A stretch of 62,109 bases of DNA, taken from Actinomycetota bacterium. GTDB taxonomy: Bacteria > Actinomycetota > Actinomycetes > Streptosporangiales > Streptosporangiaceae. A program made the position numbers and the translations under genes. Below are positions 35,125 through 43,196 of this stretch, piece after piece. The stretch's first letter is position 1. Each line of letters begins with the position of its first letter. Location of the stretch: NCBI GenBank assembly GCA_027314515.1, contig DAHVAR010000032.1, positions 1 to 62,109 of the forward strand, in the 5' to 3' direction. The notes beneath the pieces are model-generated. The model did not search any database. It saw only the letters and a list, made by a program, of their open reading frames with translations, and was not told where the DNA came from.

Positions 35125-35859
35125 ACTTTTCCATCACGGGTCCGGCATGTCACGATTAGTCGTGGTGCGTATGCGCAAACAAGTGACGGATCTTTCGGCT
35201 GGTTTCGCGTCGGCCAGCCCATCGGTCAGGCGCGGCTGCCGACGGGGCGCTGGGACTGAGCGCAATCTTCCGGGCAAATATCTCGAATCAGATCATCTAC
35301 CCTCACTACGGGGATTAACCCAAGAGTCCGGCTCGTTGTACGGAAACAACGTGATTAGCGCGCATCGGGATATCTGCTACCAGCGTCGGCGAAGGCGCCG
35401 CGGCAGGCGGTTGGCAGCCCGGATCTCGTGATGAGCGCCGGATGGCGGGAGGGAGGATTACCGGCAGTCGCCCGCGTGGGCCTGCGTCGTCTCACGTATT
35501 GACCTGCGCCCCGAAGGTGCCGACTTGGAGGAGATCGGCAGCTCGGCAGGGCGGGCACAGGACCTGGCGGCAATCGAAGCTAAGTGTTCGATGGGAGGCG
35601 CGGATGACTTTTCCGAATCCGCCGCCGTTGCCACGGTGCGTGTCGCTAGAATCACTCAGCGTGACAAGTCGCGGACGGGGGCGTCGTGGCGACTCGCGAA
35701 GAATCTTTGCTCCCGGTTGTCGACGCGTTACCGCTGGTGATGGCAATATGGTCTGAGCGGACTATATAGGACATCCGAGGCAGGCTTCGCGAGAAGCCGC
35801 GAACAGCAAGAGAAGCAGGTACGGATCGCAGTACTGGTCCAGGAGGAGAGGCCGTCAAC

Positions 35860-36063
35860 ATGTCAGCACGTACACCAGAGGCTGAGCCGCTGCTTACGCC
35901 CGCAGAAGTTGCCACTATGTTTCGGGTTGACCCGAAAACGGTAACCAGGTGGGCAAAGGCCGGGAAACTCACGTCGATCCGGACCCTCGGCGGGCACCGC
36001 CGATACCGGGAGACCGAGGTCCGTGCCCTTCTGGCGGGCATTCCGCAGCAGCGCTCGGAGTGA
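35860..36063 (+). CDS. bldC: Developmental transcriptional regulator BldC (MerR-like HTH)
   Basis: A 67-residue single-domain winged HTH protein that in Streptomyces binds head-to-tail on direct repeats and sets the timing of aerial growth. LLTPAEVATMFRVDPKTVTR is the HTH and WAKAGKLTSIRTLGGHRRYR the wing; the sequence is nearly the Streptomyces protein. ATG 35860 follows AGGAGGAG (35841-35848) at 11 nt. It stands alone with a very long upstream region, which fits complex control. Confidence 0.95.
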   Translation: MSARTPEAEPLLTPAEVATMFRVDPKTVTRWAKAGKLTSIRTLGGHRRYRETEVRALLAGIPQQRSE

Positions 36064-36784
36064 GGCATGGCCGCGGTCCGGCATCACGGTGCCGGAAAGA
36101 CTGGAGCGCTCTGCTGCGCGATCAGTCGGCGGCCATTTGCCTGAGCAGTTTGGGGGGGTCGACCCCGGCAGCCAGCACACCGCATCGGGGGGCGCGCTTC
36201 GCGTTCGATGCGATGGTGAGCATTGGTCAATGGAAGCCGGGGTCGATCCGGCCTCCCGGGCAGGGCCTCCGGGAGCGCCACGAAGATCTTCTTAGGACAG
36301 GGAACGGGCTTTATTCAGCCCAGCGGTGAGGCTGCGATCAGCCCCCTGGGTGCCAGCGGTTCCCGGTAATCTCAACTGCCGTTGGCGGCGGCTCGGCCGA
36401 GTTGGCCAAGCCGCGCTCGTCAGCCCCACGCCGACGCGAGGGCTGCGCGCAACGACGCCGTCCGGCTCGTCGCGGCGAGGCGGGTGACGGAGCATCCGGC
36501 CGGCTCCGATGCGCCCGTTTCGGGAATCTCAGGTCACATCAGCAGCTGCCTGGCTAGCTGGCGTCACTAACTATTCGTAGTCTCTCAATAACTTTTCGTA
36601 ATCGCCACTCCTGATGCCTGGTCGCCGCGATACTGGGGAAACCCGTCGGCGCAAGCCGAGTGCCGCGCCGGCGGGATCGCGTCTTACATCGCCGTGACCA
36701 GCAGCATTTCCTGCGTCCGGCGGTGCCGGGGGATTCCCGCCTGCGGGCGGAAGTGTGCGGTGCTTTGGAGGGGAGGTGCGCACA
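36064..36784. other. 720-bp stretch after bldC without a supported gene
   Basis: No reading frame matches a family. The part 36560-36600 is locally AT-rich and has two similar words (TATTCGTAGT and TTTTCGTAAT). No tRNA, riboswitch or clear terminator recognised. Confidence 0.45.
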
Positions 36785-38311
36785 ATGCGTGATCCGGATT
36801 TGGTTCAGCGGGCTGAGCGGGCTGCCTTCGCATTGGAGCGGGCGTGGGGTCACTGGCGTGTCATGCACGGCCTGGGGACAGATCCGCTCCCGCCGGTGTC
36901 GAGTTACGTCGGTTACTCGTTAGAGGAGCCGTGGGGACAGCCAAGGGTGGTCTTCGGCGTAGGCGCGGATGAAGCCGAGCGGCTGGCGGCGCTGCTAGCT
37001 GGTCACGATTGCGTCGGGCCGGTGCATGCCGAGGTAACTGCGCGGCCGGACTGGCGGCTGGCGGCGTCGAGCACTCCGGCGACCGGGCAGGGCCGGGCGT
37101 TTGACGGCGCGGTCAGTGTTCCGGCACAGGCGCCACGGCCGGCTGCTGGGCCAGTCACTGAGCAGGACGCCTGGTATGGGCCGCCGTTGGCCGCCGGGGC
37201 TGCGGTCGGCACCGTTGAGTCCGGCACCGTTGAGGCCGACGCCGGAGAGGCTGGCATCCGTGAGGTGGGCACTGTCGGCGCCGGGGACGCCGGCCCGCAG
37301 GATGCTGACGCGGGCGACAGCGGTCAGATGGCCGACGGAGTCGGCCGGACGGCGACCGGCGGCACGGCAGCCAGCCACGGCAAAGCCAGCCACCCCGTAA
37401 CCAGCCAGGCTGAGTCGGCCGATAGCCCGGCTCGGGCGATCCCGGCGCCGCCCGCGGACGCCGTCCTGGCCGCGGAGCCCGGCGCTCGTTCGCTTCGCCA
37501 GCCGCGCCGCGCCAGCCGTCCTGAGGCAGCGGAGGAAAGCTCTGGCCAGGACCGGCCGGCAAGCGGGTCATGGCAGCACGGCGAGCCGGCCGGAGCGTTC
37601 CAGCCGGCCGATGCCGAACAGCCGGGCGTAATCCCCTTCCGGCGGCCAGGACAGCCCGCGGCTCAGCCAGAGGACTCGGCCGGGTACGCGGGCAGCGACG
37701 GTGATGACGCGGCGCCCACCCAGGGCCCTGGCTATGGCGGGCCGCGGTACCAGGGGGTTCCGCCTCAGTACCAGCCTGGCCTTGGCCGGCCGGAAGGCCG
37801 CGAGGAACTCGCTGCGCGCCGTGCAGACGCCGAAGCCGACCGGCGGACAGGAGCCAGCGCACCGGGTGCGGAGCGGCCTGGTGCGGAGCCTTCTGGCGAG
37901 GCGCGGTCCGATTCTGATCGGTCTGGTGCCGAGCGGCCTGGTGCGGCGCGGTCTGACGGGGCGCGGTCCGATTCTGAGCGGTCATGTGCGGAGCCTTCTG
38001 GCGAGGCGCGGTCCGATTCTGAGCGGTCTGGTGCCGAGCGGTCTGACGGGGCGCGGGCCGACCCTGAGCGGCCGGATGTCGTGCAGACGGGCGGCCGTCA
38101 GTCCGGTGCGGGCCAGTCCGGTGCGGGCCAGTCCGGTGCCGGTCAGGCTGACGCTCGCCGGCCTGGTGGTGGCCGGCCTGGTGGTGGCCAGCCCGGTGGT
38201 GGCCAGCCCGGTGGCGGGCAGAGTGCCGCCGGGCAGTCTCGGCAGGCATCTCGTCCCGGTCGGTCGGCCCGTGCCGTCGGCCGCGAGTCGGGCAAACGGC
38301 CGCGGGGCTAG
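36785..38311 (+). CDS. Actinobacterial hypothetical protein with long low-complexity repeat tail
   Basis: A 508-residue protein. Residues 1-90 form a compact conserved-looking domain (DLVQRAERAAFALERAWGHW, YSLEEPWGQPRVVFGVGADE, AERLAALLAGHDCVGPVHAEV). Beyond that it is disordered: Ala/Gly/Pro-rich to about 360, then repeats of GAERPGA, SDSERSG and SDGARSD types, then SGAGQ three times and GGGQP/GGGRP units, ending in a basic tail. The DNA between about 37,850 and 38,230 is correspondingly repetitive. ATG 36785 follows GGAGGGGAGGTG at good spacing. Function unknown; the tail could drive condensation or binding to nucleic acid. Confidence 0.7.
   Translation: MRDPDLVQRAERAAFALERAWGHWRVMHGLGTDPLPPVSSYVGYSLEEPWGQPRVVFGVGADEAERLAALLAGHDCVGPVHAEVTARPDWRLAASSTPATGQGRAFDGAVSVPAQAPRPAAGPVTEQDAWYGPPLAAGAAVGTVESGTVEADAGEAGIREVGTVGAGDAGPQDADAGDSGQMADGVGRTATGGTAASHGKASHPVTSQAESADSPARAIPAPPADAVLAAEPGARSLRQPRRASRPEAAEESSGQDRPASGSWQHGEPAGAFQPADAEQPGVIPFRRPGQPAAQPEDSAGYAGSDGDDAAPTQGPGYGGPRYQGVPPQYQPGLGRPEGREELAARRADAEADRRTGASAPGAERPGAEPSGEARSDSDRSGAERPGAARSDGARSDSERSCAEPSGEARSDSERSGAERSDGARADPERPDVVQTGGRQSGAGQSGAGQSGAGQADARRPGGGRPGGGQPGGGQPGGGQSAAGQSRQASRPGRSARAVGRESGKRPRG
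37860..38230 (+). repeat. Degenerate in-frame tandem repeats in the hypothetical protein's tail
   Basis: Related words such as GGCGAGGCGCGGTCCGATTC recur at about 37,897 and 38,000, then GGTGCGGGCCAGTCC in tandem near 38,103 and GTGGTGGCCAGCCCG near 38,187. All spacings keep the reading frame, so copy number may vary between strains. Confidence 0.7.
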
Positions 38312-38600
38312 GCCGCGGCGCGGACCTTCGGCTTCGCGCTGACGGGAGCGGGCCGACTCCCAGCCGCCGCCATCGTGGCGCAGGCCGTACGGCGGACGCT
38401 GGCCGCGGGGCGGATGTCTGCCGCTTGCCTAGCTGCCCGGCCGCCGGTGAGACGGCTGGCACGGCGGCCGGCGCCACACGGCGGACCTGCCACACGGTGG
38501 ACCTGCCGCTGCGCCGTAGTCTCGGCCGTGCCACGTCAGCGGCGACATCGTGTTCGGTCGCGCCCGCCTGGCTGTCGGCACTGTCAAGCACAATCTGAGT
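38312..38600. other. Gap before the PolA-like gene
   Basis: No gene supported. A 16-bp tandem duplication CCACACGGCGGACCTG / CCACACGGTGGACCTG lies at 38474-38505. Confidence 0.5.
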
Positions 38601-40280
38601 GTGCGGATAGCGCTGGTTCCCGGCCGCGGCCCAGCCGGCCTGCTGGCCCGGCTCCGGGATGACGGGACACCGTACGGCCCGCCGGATCAGGTGCCAGACC
38701 TGGCGGCGGCAGTCGCGGCCGCGGAGCGAGCCGGCGATGTCAGGTGGGTCTGGCAATCGACCCAGCTGCTGTATCCGGCGCTGCTGAAGGCAGCGGTGCG
38801 GGTGGCCCGGTGTCACGACACCGAACTCGCCGGATCGCTGCTGGCGGCACGTGACGGCCCGGCGAGACCGCCGTCGGCCTTCGCTGCGGTCTCACCGTCG
38901 GCTGCGTCGCGGCCGATGGAACTGCCATTTGAGCCGGGCAGCGATGCTCTCGCCGACCAGCGGCGTGAAATGGCAGCCCTGATCGGCACCCACGCCGATC
39001 AGCTGCGCCGCATCAGCACCGACACCGATCCGGCCAAGTTCGGCCTGCTCGCGGCAGCCGAGTCGGCAGGCGGTCTGGCGGCAGCGGAAATGAGCGCGGC
39101 CGGGCTGCCCTGGCGGGCAGACATCCACGACCGGCTGCTCACCGAACTCCTCGGCCCGCGCCCGCCAGCAGCTGCCGGGTCACAGCTGCGACCCGCCCGC
39201 CTGGCCGAGCTGGCGGCTGACATCTCCGTGGCCCTCGGCGCGGTCAGGCCGGTCAACCCCGACTCTCCAGCGCAGCTGCTCCGCGCGCTGGCGGCGAGCG
39301 GCATCAGGGTGCGATCCACCAGGTCGGCCGAGCTGCGGCAGGTCGATCACCCGGTCATCAGCCTGCTCCTGCAATACAAGGAGCTGGCCAGGCTGCATGC
39401 AGCCAACGGATGGTCCTGGCTGGACAGCTGGGTATCAGACGGCCGGTTCCGGCCCGAGTACGTCGTAGGCGGCGTGGTCTCCGGCCGATGGGCTTCCCGC
39501 GGTGGCGGTGCATTGCAGATACCCAAGCTCTTGCGCCAGGCAGTCGTCGCCGATCCCGGCTGGGTGCTCGTGGTCGCGGACGCCGCGCAGCTTGAACCCC
39601 GGGTGCTTGCGGCGCTGGCCGGGGACTCGGCGTTCGCCCAGGCGGCGAACGCCGACGACGTGTATGCCGCGGTGGCGGTGGCGATCGGCGCGGACCGGGC
39701 CAGGGCCAAGGTTGCCCTGCTGTCCGCGATGTATGGCGGTACCGGCGGCGATCGCGGGCAATCGCTCGCATTGCTGCGCCGGCGCTTCCCGGCCGCGTCC
39801 GCTTTCGTGGAGAGCGCGGCCAGGGCAGGCGAAGAGGGCCGAGTCGTCAGGTCTGTTCTCGGCCGGGCTTGCCCGCCGCCGTCAGCGGCATGGCGGACGC
39901 TGACCAGCGAGGCCGCCGACCCGGAGCAGCAGCGTGACCCGGCGGCGGCGGCTGCGGCCCGTTCTCGCGGGCGGTTCACCCGAAACTTCGTGGTCCAGGC
40001 GAGCGCAGCGGACTGGGCCCTGGTGCTGCTTGCCCTGCTGCGCATCCAGCTCGCCGCGATCGCCAGTGCGGCGGCGGGCGCCAGTGCCGCCGAACACCCG
40101 CAGCTTGTCTTCTTCCAGCATGACGAGGTCATCGTGCATTGCCCTGCCAGCCTTGCGGCTGAGGTAGCGGCAGCGATCGAGATGGCTGCGGCAGGCGCCA
40201 CTCAACTCGTCTTCGGGGCGACCGCGGTGAGCTTTCCGATGACGACCGCGGTCGTCAGCTGCTACGCCGACGCGAAGTGA
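38601..40280 (+). CDS. PolA-family DNA polymerase with vestigial exonuclease domain (bifunctional 3'-5' exonuclease/DNA polymerase type)
   Basis: A 559-residue family A polymerase lacking the 5'-3' exonuclease of Pol I. Polymerase motif A is VLVVADAAQLEPRVLAALAGD, with AAQ where Pol I has YSQ, motif B is ARAKVALLSAMYGGTGG and motif C FFQHDEVIVHC; GVVSGRWASRGGGALQIPK is the fingers/palm signature RLSS-like block. The N-terminal part (1-110) keeps RVARCHDTELAGSLL, the equivalent of the exonuclease DTML segment, but no Asp-x-Glu first motif, so proofreading is doubtful. GTG 38601 (VRIALVPGRG) matches the family start; an earlier in-frame ATG at 38550 is possible. Likely role is DNA repair synthesis. 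Confidence 0.85.
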   Translation: MRIALVPGRGPAGLLARLRDDGTPYGPPDQVPDLAAAVAAAERAGDVRWVWQSTQLLYPALLKAAVRVARCHDTELAGSLLAARDGPARPPSAFAAVSPSAASRPMELPFEPGSDALADQRREMAALIGTHADQLRRISTDTDPAKFGLLAAAESAGGLAAAEMSAAGLPWRADIHDRLLTELLGPRPPAAAGSQLRPARLAELAADISVALGAVRPVNPDSPAQLLRALAASGIRVRSTRSAELRQVDHPVISLLLQYKELARLHAANGWSWLDSWVSDGRFRPEYVVGGVVSGRWASRGGGALQIPKLLRQAVVADPGWVLVVADAAQLEPRVLAALAGDSAFAQAANADDVYAAVAVAIGADRARAKVALLSAMYGGTGGDRGQSLALLRRRFPAASAFVESAARAGEEGRVVRSVLGRACPPPSAAWRTLTSEAADPEQQRDPAAAAAARSRGRFTRNFVVQASAADWALVLLALLRIQLAAIASAAAGASAAEHPQLVFFQHDEVIVHCPASLAAEVAAAIEMAAAGATQLVFGATAVSFPMTTAVVSCYADAK

Positions 40281-40419
40281 CGGCGTCCCGGCCAGCAGCA
40301 ACAGGCGACCGTTATCGGCAAGCTGGCGCATTGCGGTACCAAGGTCCGTGGCGCTGAGGTCGAACAACCTCTGGCCGCGGATGCCTCGCTGTGCACACGG
40401 TGGTAACGGGAGGGTGGCG

Positions 40420-40596
40420 ATGAACGAGCGAGAGCTTATCGAGCGGCTGGCAGCGGAGATCGAGAAGGCGACGGCAGCCGGCGATGAGCAACGAGCGCGC
40501 AAGCTGGCAGACCTTCAGTGCGATGTGCTGCTGCAAATGCTGCGCGACCAGAGCGCTGACACCGCCAGGCCGCCGGTTCTCCAGGCAGCGGGATAG
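40420..40596 (+). CDS. Small helical protein
   Basis: A 58-residue protein from ATG 40420, preceded by GGGAGGG. NERELIERLAAEIEKATAAG and DEQRARKLADLQCDVLLQML make two amphipathic helices like a hairpin; the tail is disordered. No family recognised. It is the gene right after the PolA-like polymerase, 139 nt downstream. Confidence 0.55.
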   Translation: MNERELIERLAAEIEKATAAGDEQRARKLADLQCDVLLQMLRDQSADTARPPVLQAAG

Positions 40597-40634
40597 CCCG
40601 ACACTCCGCCGGCACGCGGGCACGCCGGCTGAGT

Positions 40635-41020
40635 TCACTCAGCGGGCAGGAATCCGTGCCGGGGCCGCCTGGTGCCGGGGTTCTGGCTTGGTGGCGGCAC
40701 CGGAGCGGCTCGGGCTGTGCAGTACATGCATCGCCTGGCTGCTACCGGGATCGTGCTGAGGCACTCCGGGCACGACCGATCGGTTGCTGTCTTGCTCCGG
40801 CTGGCAAGCGCCGTTACCTTGGCGGCTGGCGCCACGATCAGCCAGTAGGTGACTGCCGCGATCACCAGGAACGAGATGGCGGCGTTGAGGACGGCACCAT
40901 AAGTGAACTTTGCGCCATGCAGCCGGAATAGAGGGTGCTGAGGTCGATCCGGTCACCGACGATGGCGGTGATGAGCGGCGTGATCATGTCCTTGACCAGG
41001 GCCTGGATGATAGCCGTAAC
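40635..41020 (-). pseudogene. mscL: mscL remnant (large-conductance mechanosensitive channel, zinc-ribbon-tailed)
   Basis: The minus strand holds pieces of MscL in order: VTAIIQALVKDMITPLITAI (from 41020), VGDRIDLSTLY, then, in the next frame after about 40925-40932, FRLHGAKFTYGAVLNAAISF, LVIAAVTYWLIVAPAAKVTA and a C-terminal CPECLSTIPVAARRCMYC zinc ribbon as in actinobacterial MscL. A single missing T at the junction explains the shift. The first transmembrane helix (usual DLAVAVVIGAAF) is absent; at that place the word GCGAACTGA is present twice in 20 bp, a possible deletion scar. The channel cannot be made. Confidence 0.8.
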
Positions 41021-41137
41021 GTCAGTTCGCGGCCGCCGGAATCAGTTCGCGGCGCTGTGATAGGCAGGCATCATGCGTCCTCCCGAGTGCCGCTGCACGA
41101 GTTGGGTTCACCGACGGACTACGGACACTGACGCGCG

Positions 41138-41572
41138 ATGACAACCGAAGTGACGGTGCGCGGGATCACGATCCCGCCGGATGAGCTTTCCTGGCGGTTC
41201 TCCCGGTCCTCCGGGCCTGGCGGTCAGTCCGTCAACACCACCGACAGCCAGGCCGAGCTTTCCTTTGACCTCGCTGGCACGGTTGCGCTGCCGCCGGTTC
41301 TCCGGGATCGCGCGCTGGCCGCGCTGTCCGGCCGGCTGTCCAGGGGCGTTCTGACGGTGGCAGCCCGCGAGTACAAGTCACAGTTGCGCAACCGGGAGGC
41401 TGCTGCCGCCAGGCTGAGCGCGGTGCTGACGCAGGCTACGGCACCGCCGCGGCCCCCGCGACGGCCAACCCGCCCGACGCGAGTCTCAGTGGCGCGGCGC
41501 CTTGCTGACAAGCAGCGCCGGGCGCAGCTCAAGCGGCTGCGCGGCAACCGGGTCGGCGGCGGAGAGGATTGA
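41138..41572 (+). CDS. arfB: ArfB-type peptidyl-tRNA hydrolase (ribosome rescue)
   Basis: A 144-residue homologue of ArfB/ICT1, which enters ribosomes stalled without a stop codon and frees the peptide. The catalytic GGQ is in SSGPGGQSVNTTDSQAELSF; the C-terminal basic tail (RPTRPTRVSVARRLADKQRRAQLKRLRGNR) that probes the empty mRNA channel is complete. ATG 41138. It is followed after 93 nt by an Erm-type rRNA methyltransferase. Confidence 0.93.
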   Translation: MTTEVTVRGITIPPDELSWRFSRSSGPGGQSVNTTDSQAELSFDLAGTVALPPVLRDRALAALSGRLSRGVLTVAAREYKSQLRNREAAAARLSAVLTQATAPPRPPRRPTRPTRVSVARRLADKQRRAQLKRLRGNRVGGGED

Positions 41573-41665
41573 CCGGAGGCGGCCGCGAAGCGCACGCGGT
41601 GCGTGCCGGCGCACTTGCCAGGTGCGCCGTGTACCCCGCGCGGCCACCATCGCTAACCTGGACCG

Positions 41666-42628
41666 ATGAATTCGGCGCCTGGCCAGGACCGCAGCGGCGC
41701 AACCGCCCGGCCGTCCCGCCGCCGGACTGCCACCGCAGCCCGGCCCGTTCCGGCCTCCGGCAGGGGGCAGGCGCATGGCGGCAGGGGCGCGCGCAGCGGC
41801 GCTGACCGGCGGCGCCGCGAACTCTCGCAGAACTACTTGCGCAGCCCGGAGGCTGCCCGGCAGTTCCTCAAGATGGTGCATCTCGATCCGGATGGCCTCT
41901 GCATCGAAGTCGGGGCGGGTGACGGCATCCTGACGACGCGGCTTGCTGCCATGACGGGGGAGGTGATCGCCTACGAGATTGACCCGGCGCTGGCCGGCCG
42001 CCTCATCGCCAGGGTCGGTGATCGCCGGAACATCCGCGTCAAGGCGGGGGATTTCCTTGCCGCCCGCCCGCCGGGTCGCCCCTTCCAGGTAGTGGGGAAC
42101 GCGCCCTTCTCGCTGACGTCCCCGATCATCGACTGGTGCTTGCGGGCTTCCCGGATGACGACGGCGACCCTGATCACGCAGCTTGAGTACGCCCGGAAGC
42201 GGACGGGCCGGTATGGCCGGTGGAGCCAGCTGACGGTCAGCACCTGGCCGCAGGTTCGGTGGGAGCTGCTAGGGACTATCGCCCGGACAGAGTTCCGGCC
42301 GGTGCCGCGGGTAGACGCGGGCATCCTGCGGCTCGAGCGCCGGCCGGAACCTCTAGTCGGCCGGGCGCGGCTGGCGGCCTACCGGCGGATGGTACAGACG
42401 GGCTTCTCGGGTATCGGCGGTTCGGTGCAGGCGTCGCTACGCCGGGTGTACCCGGCGGAGACTGTGGCGGCGGCATGCGGCGCGGCCGGCGTAGACCGCC
42501 GCGCGGTCGTCGGTTATGTCAGTCCAGAGCAATGGGTGCGGATATTTGCCGAGCTGGACACGGGTTCGCGGGCCCGGCCGGACATTAGTGACGCGGCCAG
42601 GCCGTCGGCGGGGCGCAAGCCGCGGTAA
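41666..42628 (+). CDS. Erm-type 23S rRNA adenine N6-methyltransferase
   Basis: A SAM-dependent methyltransferase of the Erm family (methylation of A2058 gives macrolide, lincosamide and streptogramin B resistance). A disordered 45-residue extension precedes RRRELSQNYLRSPEAARQF, the Erm hallmark. Motif I is EVGAGDGILTTRL (81-93), acidic residues are in YEIDP and AGDFLAARPP, and motif IV is NAPF (145-148) where most have NIPY/NIPF. KRTGRYGRWSQLTVSTWPQV and FRPVPRVDAGILRL are typical of actinobacterial Erm (ErmE, Erm(38)-like). TAACCT (41654-41659) lies 6 nt before the ATG, suggesting a leaderless mRNA. Confidence 0.85.
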   Translation: MNSAPGQDRSGATARPSRRRTATAARPVPASGRGQAHGGRGARSGADRRRRELSQNYLRSPEAARQFLKMVHLDPDGLCIEVGAGDGILTTRLAAMTGEVIAYEIDPALAGRLIARVGDRRNIRVKAGDFLAARPPGRPFQVVGNAPFSLTSPIIDWCLRASRMTTATLITQLEYARKRTGRYGRWSQLTVSTWPQVRWELLGTIARTEFRPVPRVDAGILRLERRPEPLVGRARLAAYRRMVQTGFSGIGGSVQASLRRVYPAETVAAACGAAGVDRRAVVGYVSPEQWVRIFAELDTGSRARPDISDAARPSAGRKPR

Positions 42629-42676
42629 GCCCGCTGCGCTGCTGCGGGTGCCAGCTGCCGGTGCCAGTCGGCTTGA

Positions 42677-43105
42677 TCACGGTGCCTTGGTGCCGGTACG
42701 ACCGTAGTTGTCCTCGAGCCGGACCACGTCCTCGCGCCAGCCAGGCTGAGCCGTGGAAGCCTCGGCGAAGGTCAGGTCGGTGATCGCCGTGATGCGGTGC
42801 ACCGTACGTGGCGGAAGGTAAATCGTGTCGCCCGGCCCGAAGTGCTGACTGGCCAGGTCGTCTGCTGATGCCCCGTACTCGACGAGCGCGGCCCCGGACA
42901 GCACGCTCATGGTTTCCTCCTTCTGGAGGTGGTACTGCAGGCTCAGGGCATGGCCAGCCGTCACATGGATGATCTTGCCTACGTACTTGCCGTCGATGCC
43001 GGCGAAGATAACCTCGTGGCCCCAGGGCTTCTCCTGCCGCGGGGCCTGGTAGATCTCCGTCGCGGATCCCGGCCCGGCCGGGCTGCTGTCCCGCGCTGGG
43101 GTCAC
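42677..43105 (-). CDS. Cupin protein like the ManC-type phosphomannose isomerase domain
   Basis: A 142-residue cupin. PWGHEVIFAGIDGKYVGKII, HALSLQYHLQKEETMSVLSG (metal-binding His, His and Glu) and YLPPRTVHRITAITD (last His) match the mannose-6-phosphate isomerase type II/ManC cupin, which here stands alone without a nucleotidyltransferase domain. GTG 43105 with AGGAGG 7 nt before. The aminotransferase lies upstream on the same strand, with 91 nt between. Substrate unknown; sugar-phosphate isomerisation is likely only by fold. Confidence 0.8.
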   Translation of the reverse strand: MTPARDSSPAGPGSATEIYQAPRQEKPWGHEVIFAGIDGKYVGKIIHVTAGHALSLQYHLQKEETMSVLSGAALVEYGASADDLASQHFGPGDTIYLPPRTVHRITAITDLTFAEASTAQPGWREDVVRLEDNYGRTGTKAP

Positions 43106-43196
43106 GATGCCTCCTGCCTTCCACTGACGCGCCCGCTCTGGCGCCGGGTAACGACAATCCTAGTTAGGCCGGCCGGCGCTCCGGTCGCTGGCGCTG

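Larger units (their letters stand above)
35014..35859. other. 846-bp non-coding stretch between vdh and bldC
   Basis: No ORF here is convincing. It holds a sigma-70-like promoter facing right (35047-35076), a 16-bp perfect palindrome (35109-35124), the hairpin CACGA-TTAG-TCGTG (35151-35164) and, near the right end, TATATA in GACTATATAGGAC (about 35758-35770). The 3' end AGGAGGAG is the bldC ribosome site. It is either a very long bldC leader or the site of a non-coding RNA. Confidence 0.55.

Noticed and set aside
35105-35431. 108-residue plus-strand ORF before bldC
   Set aside because: It starts inside a palindrome with no ribosome site and ends in an Arg-rich run; not protein-like.
37155-38816. 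553-residue minus-strand ORF
   Set aside because: It is a His/Arg-rich shadow of the repeat-tailed gene; no start signal or conserved domain.
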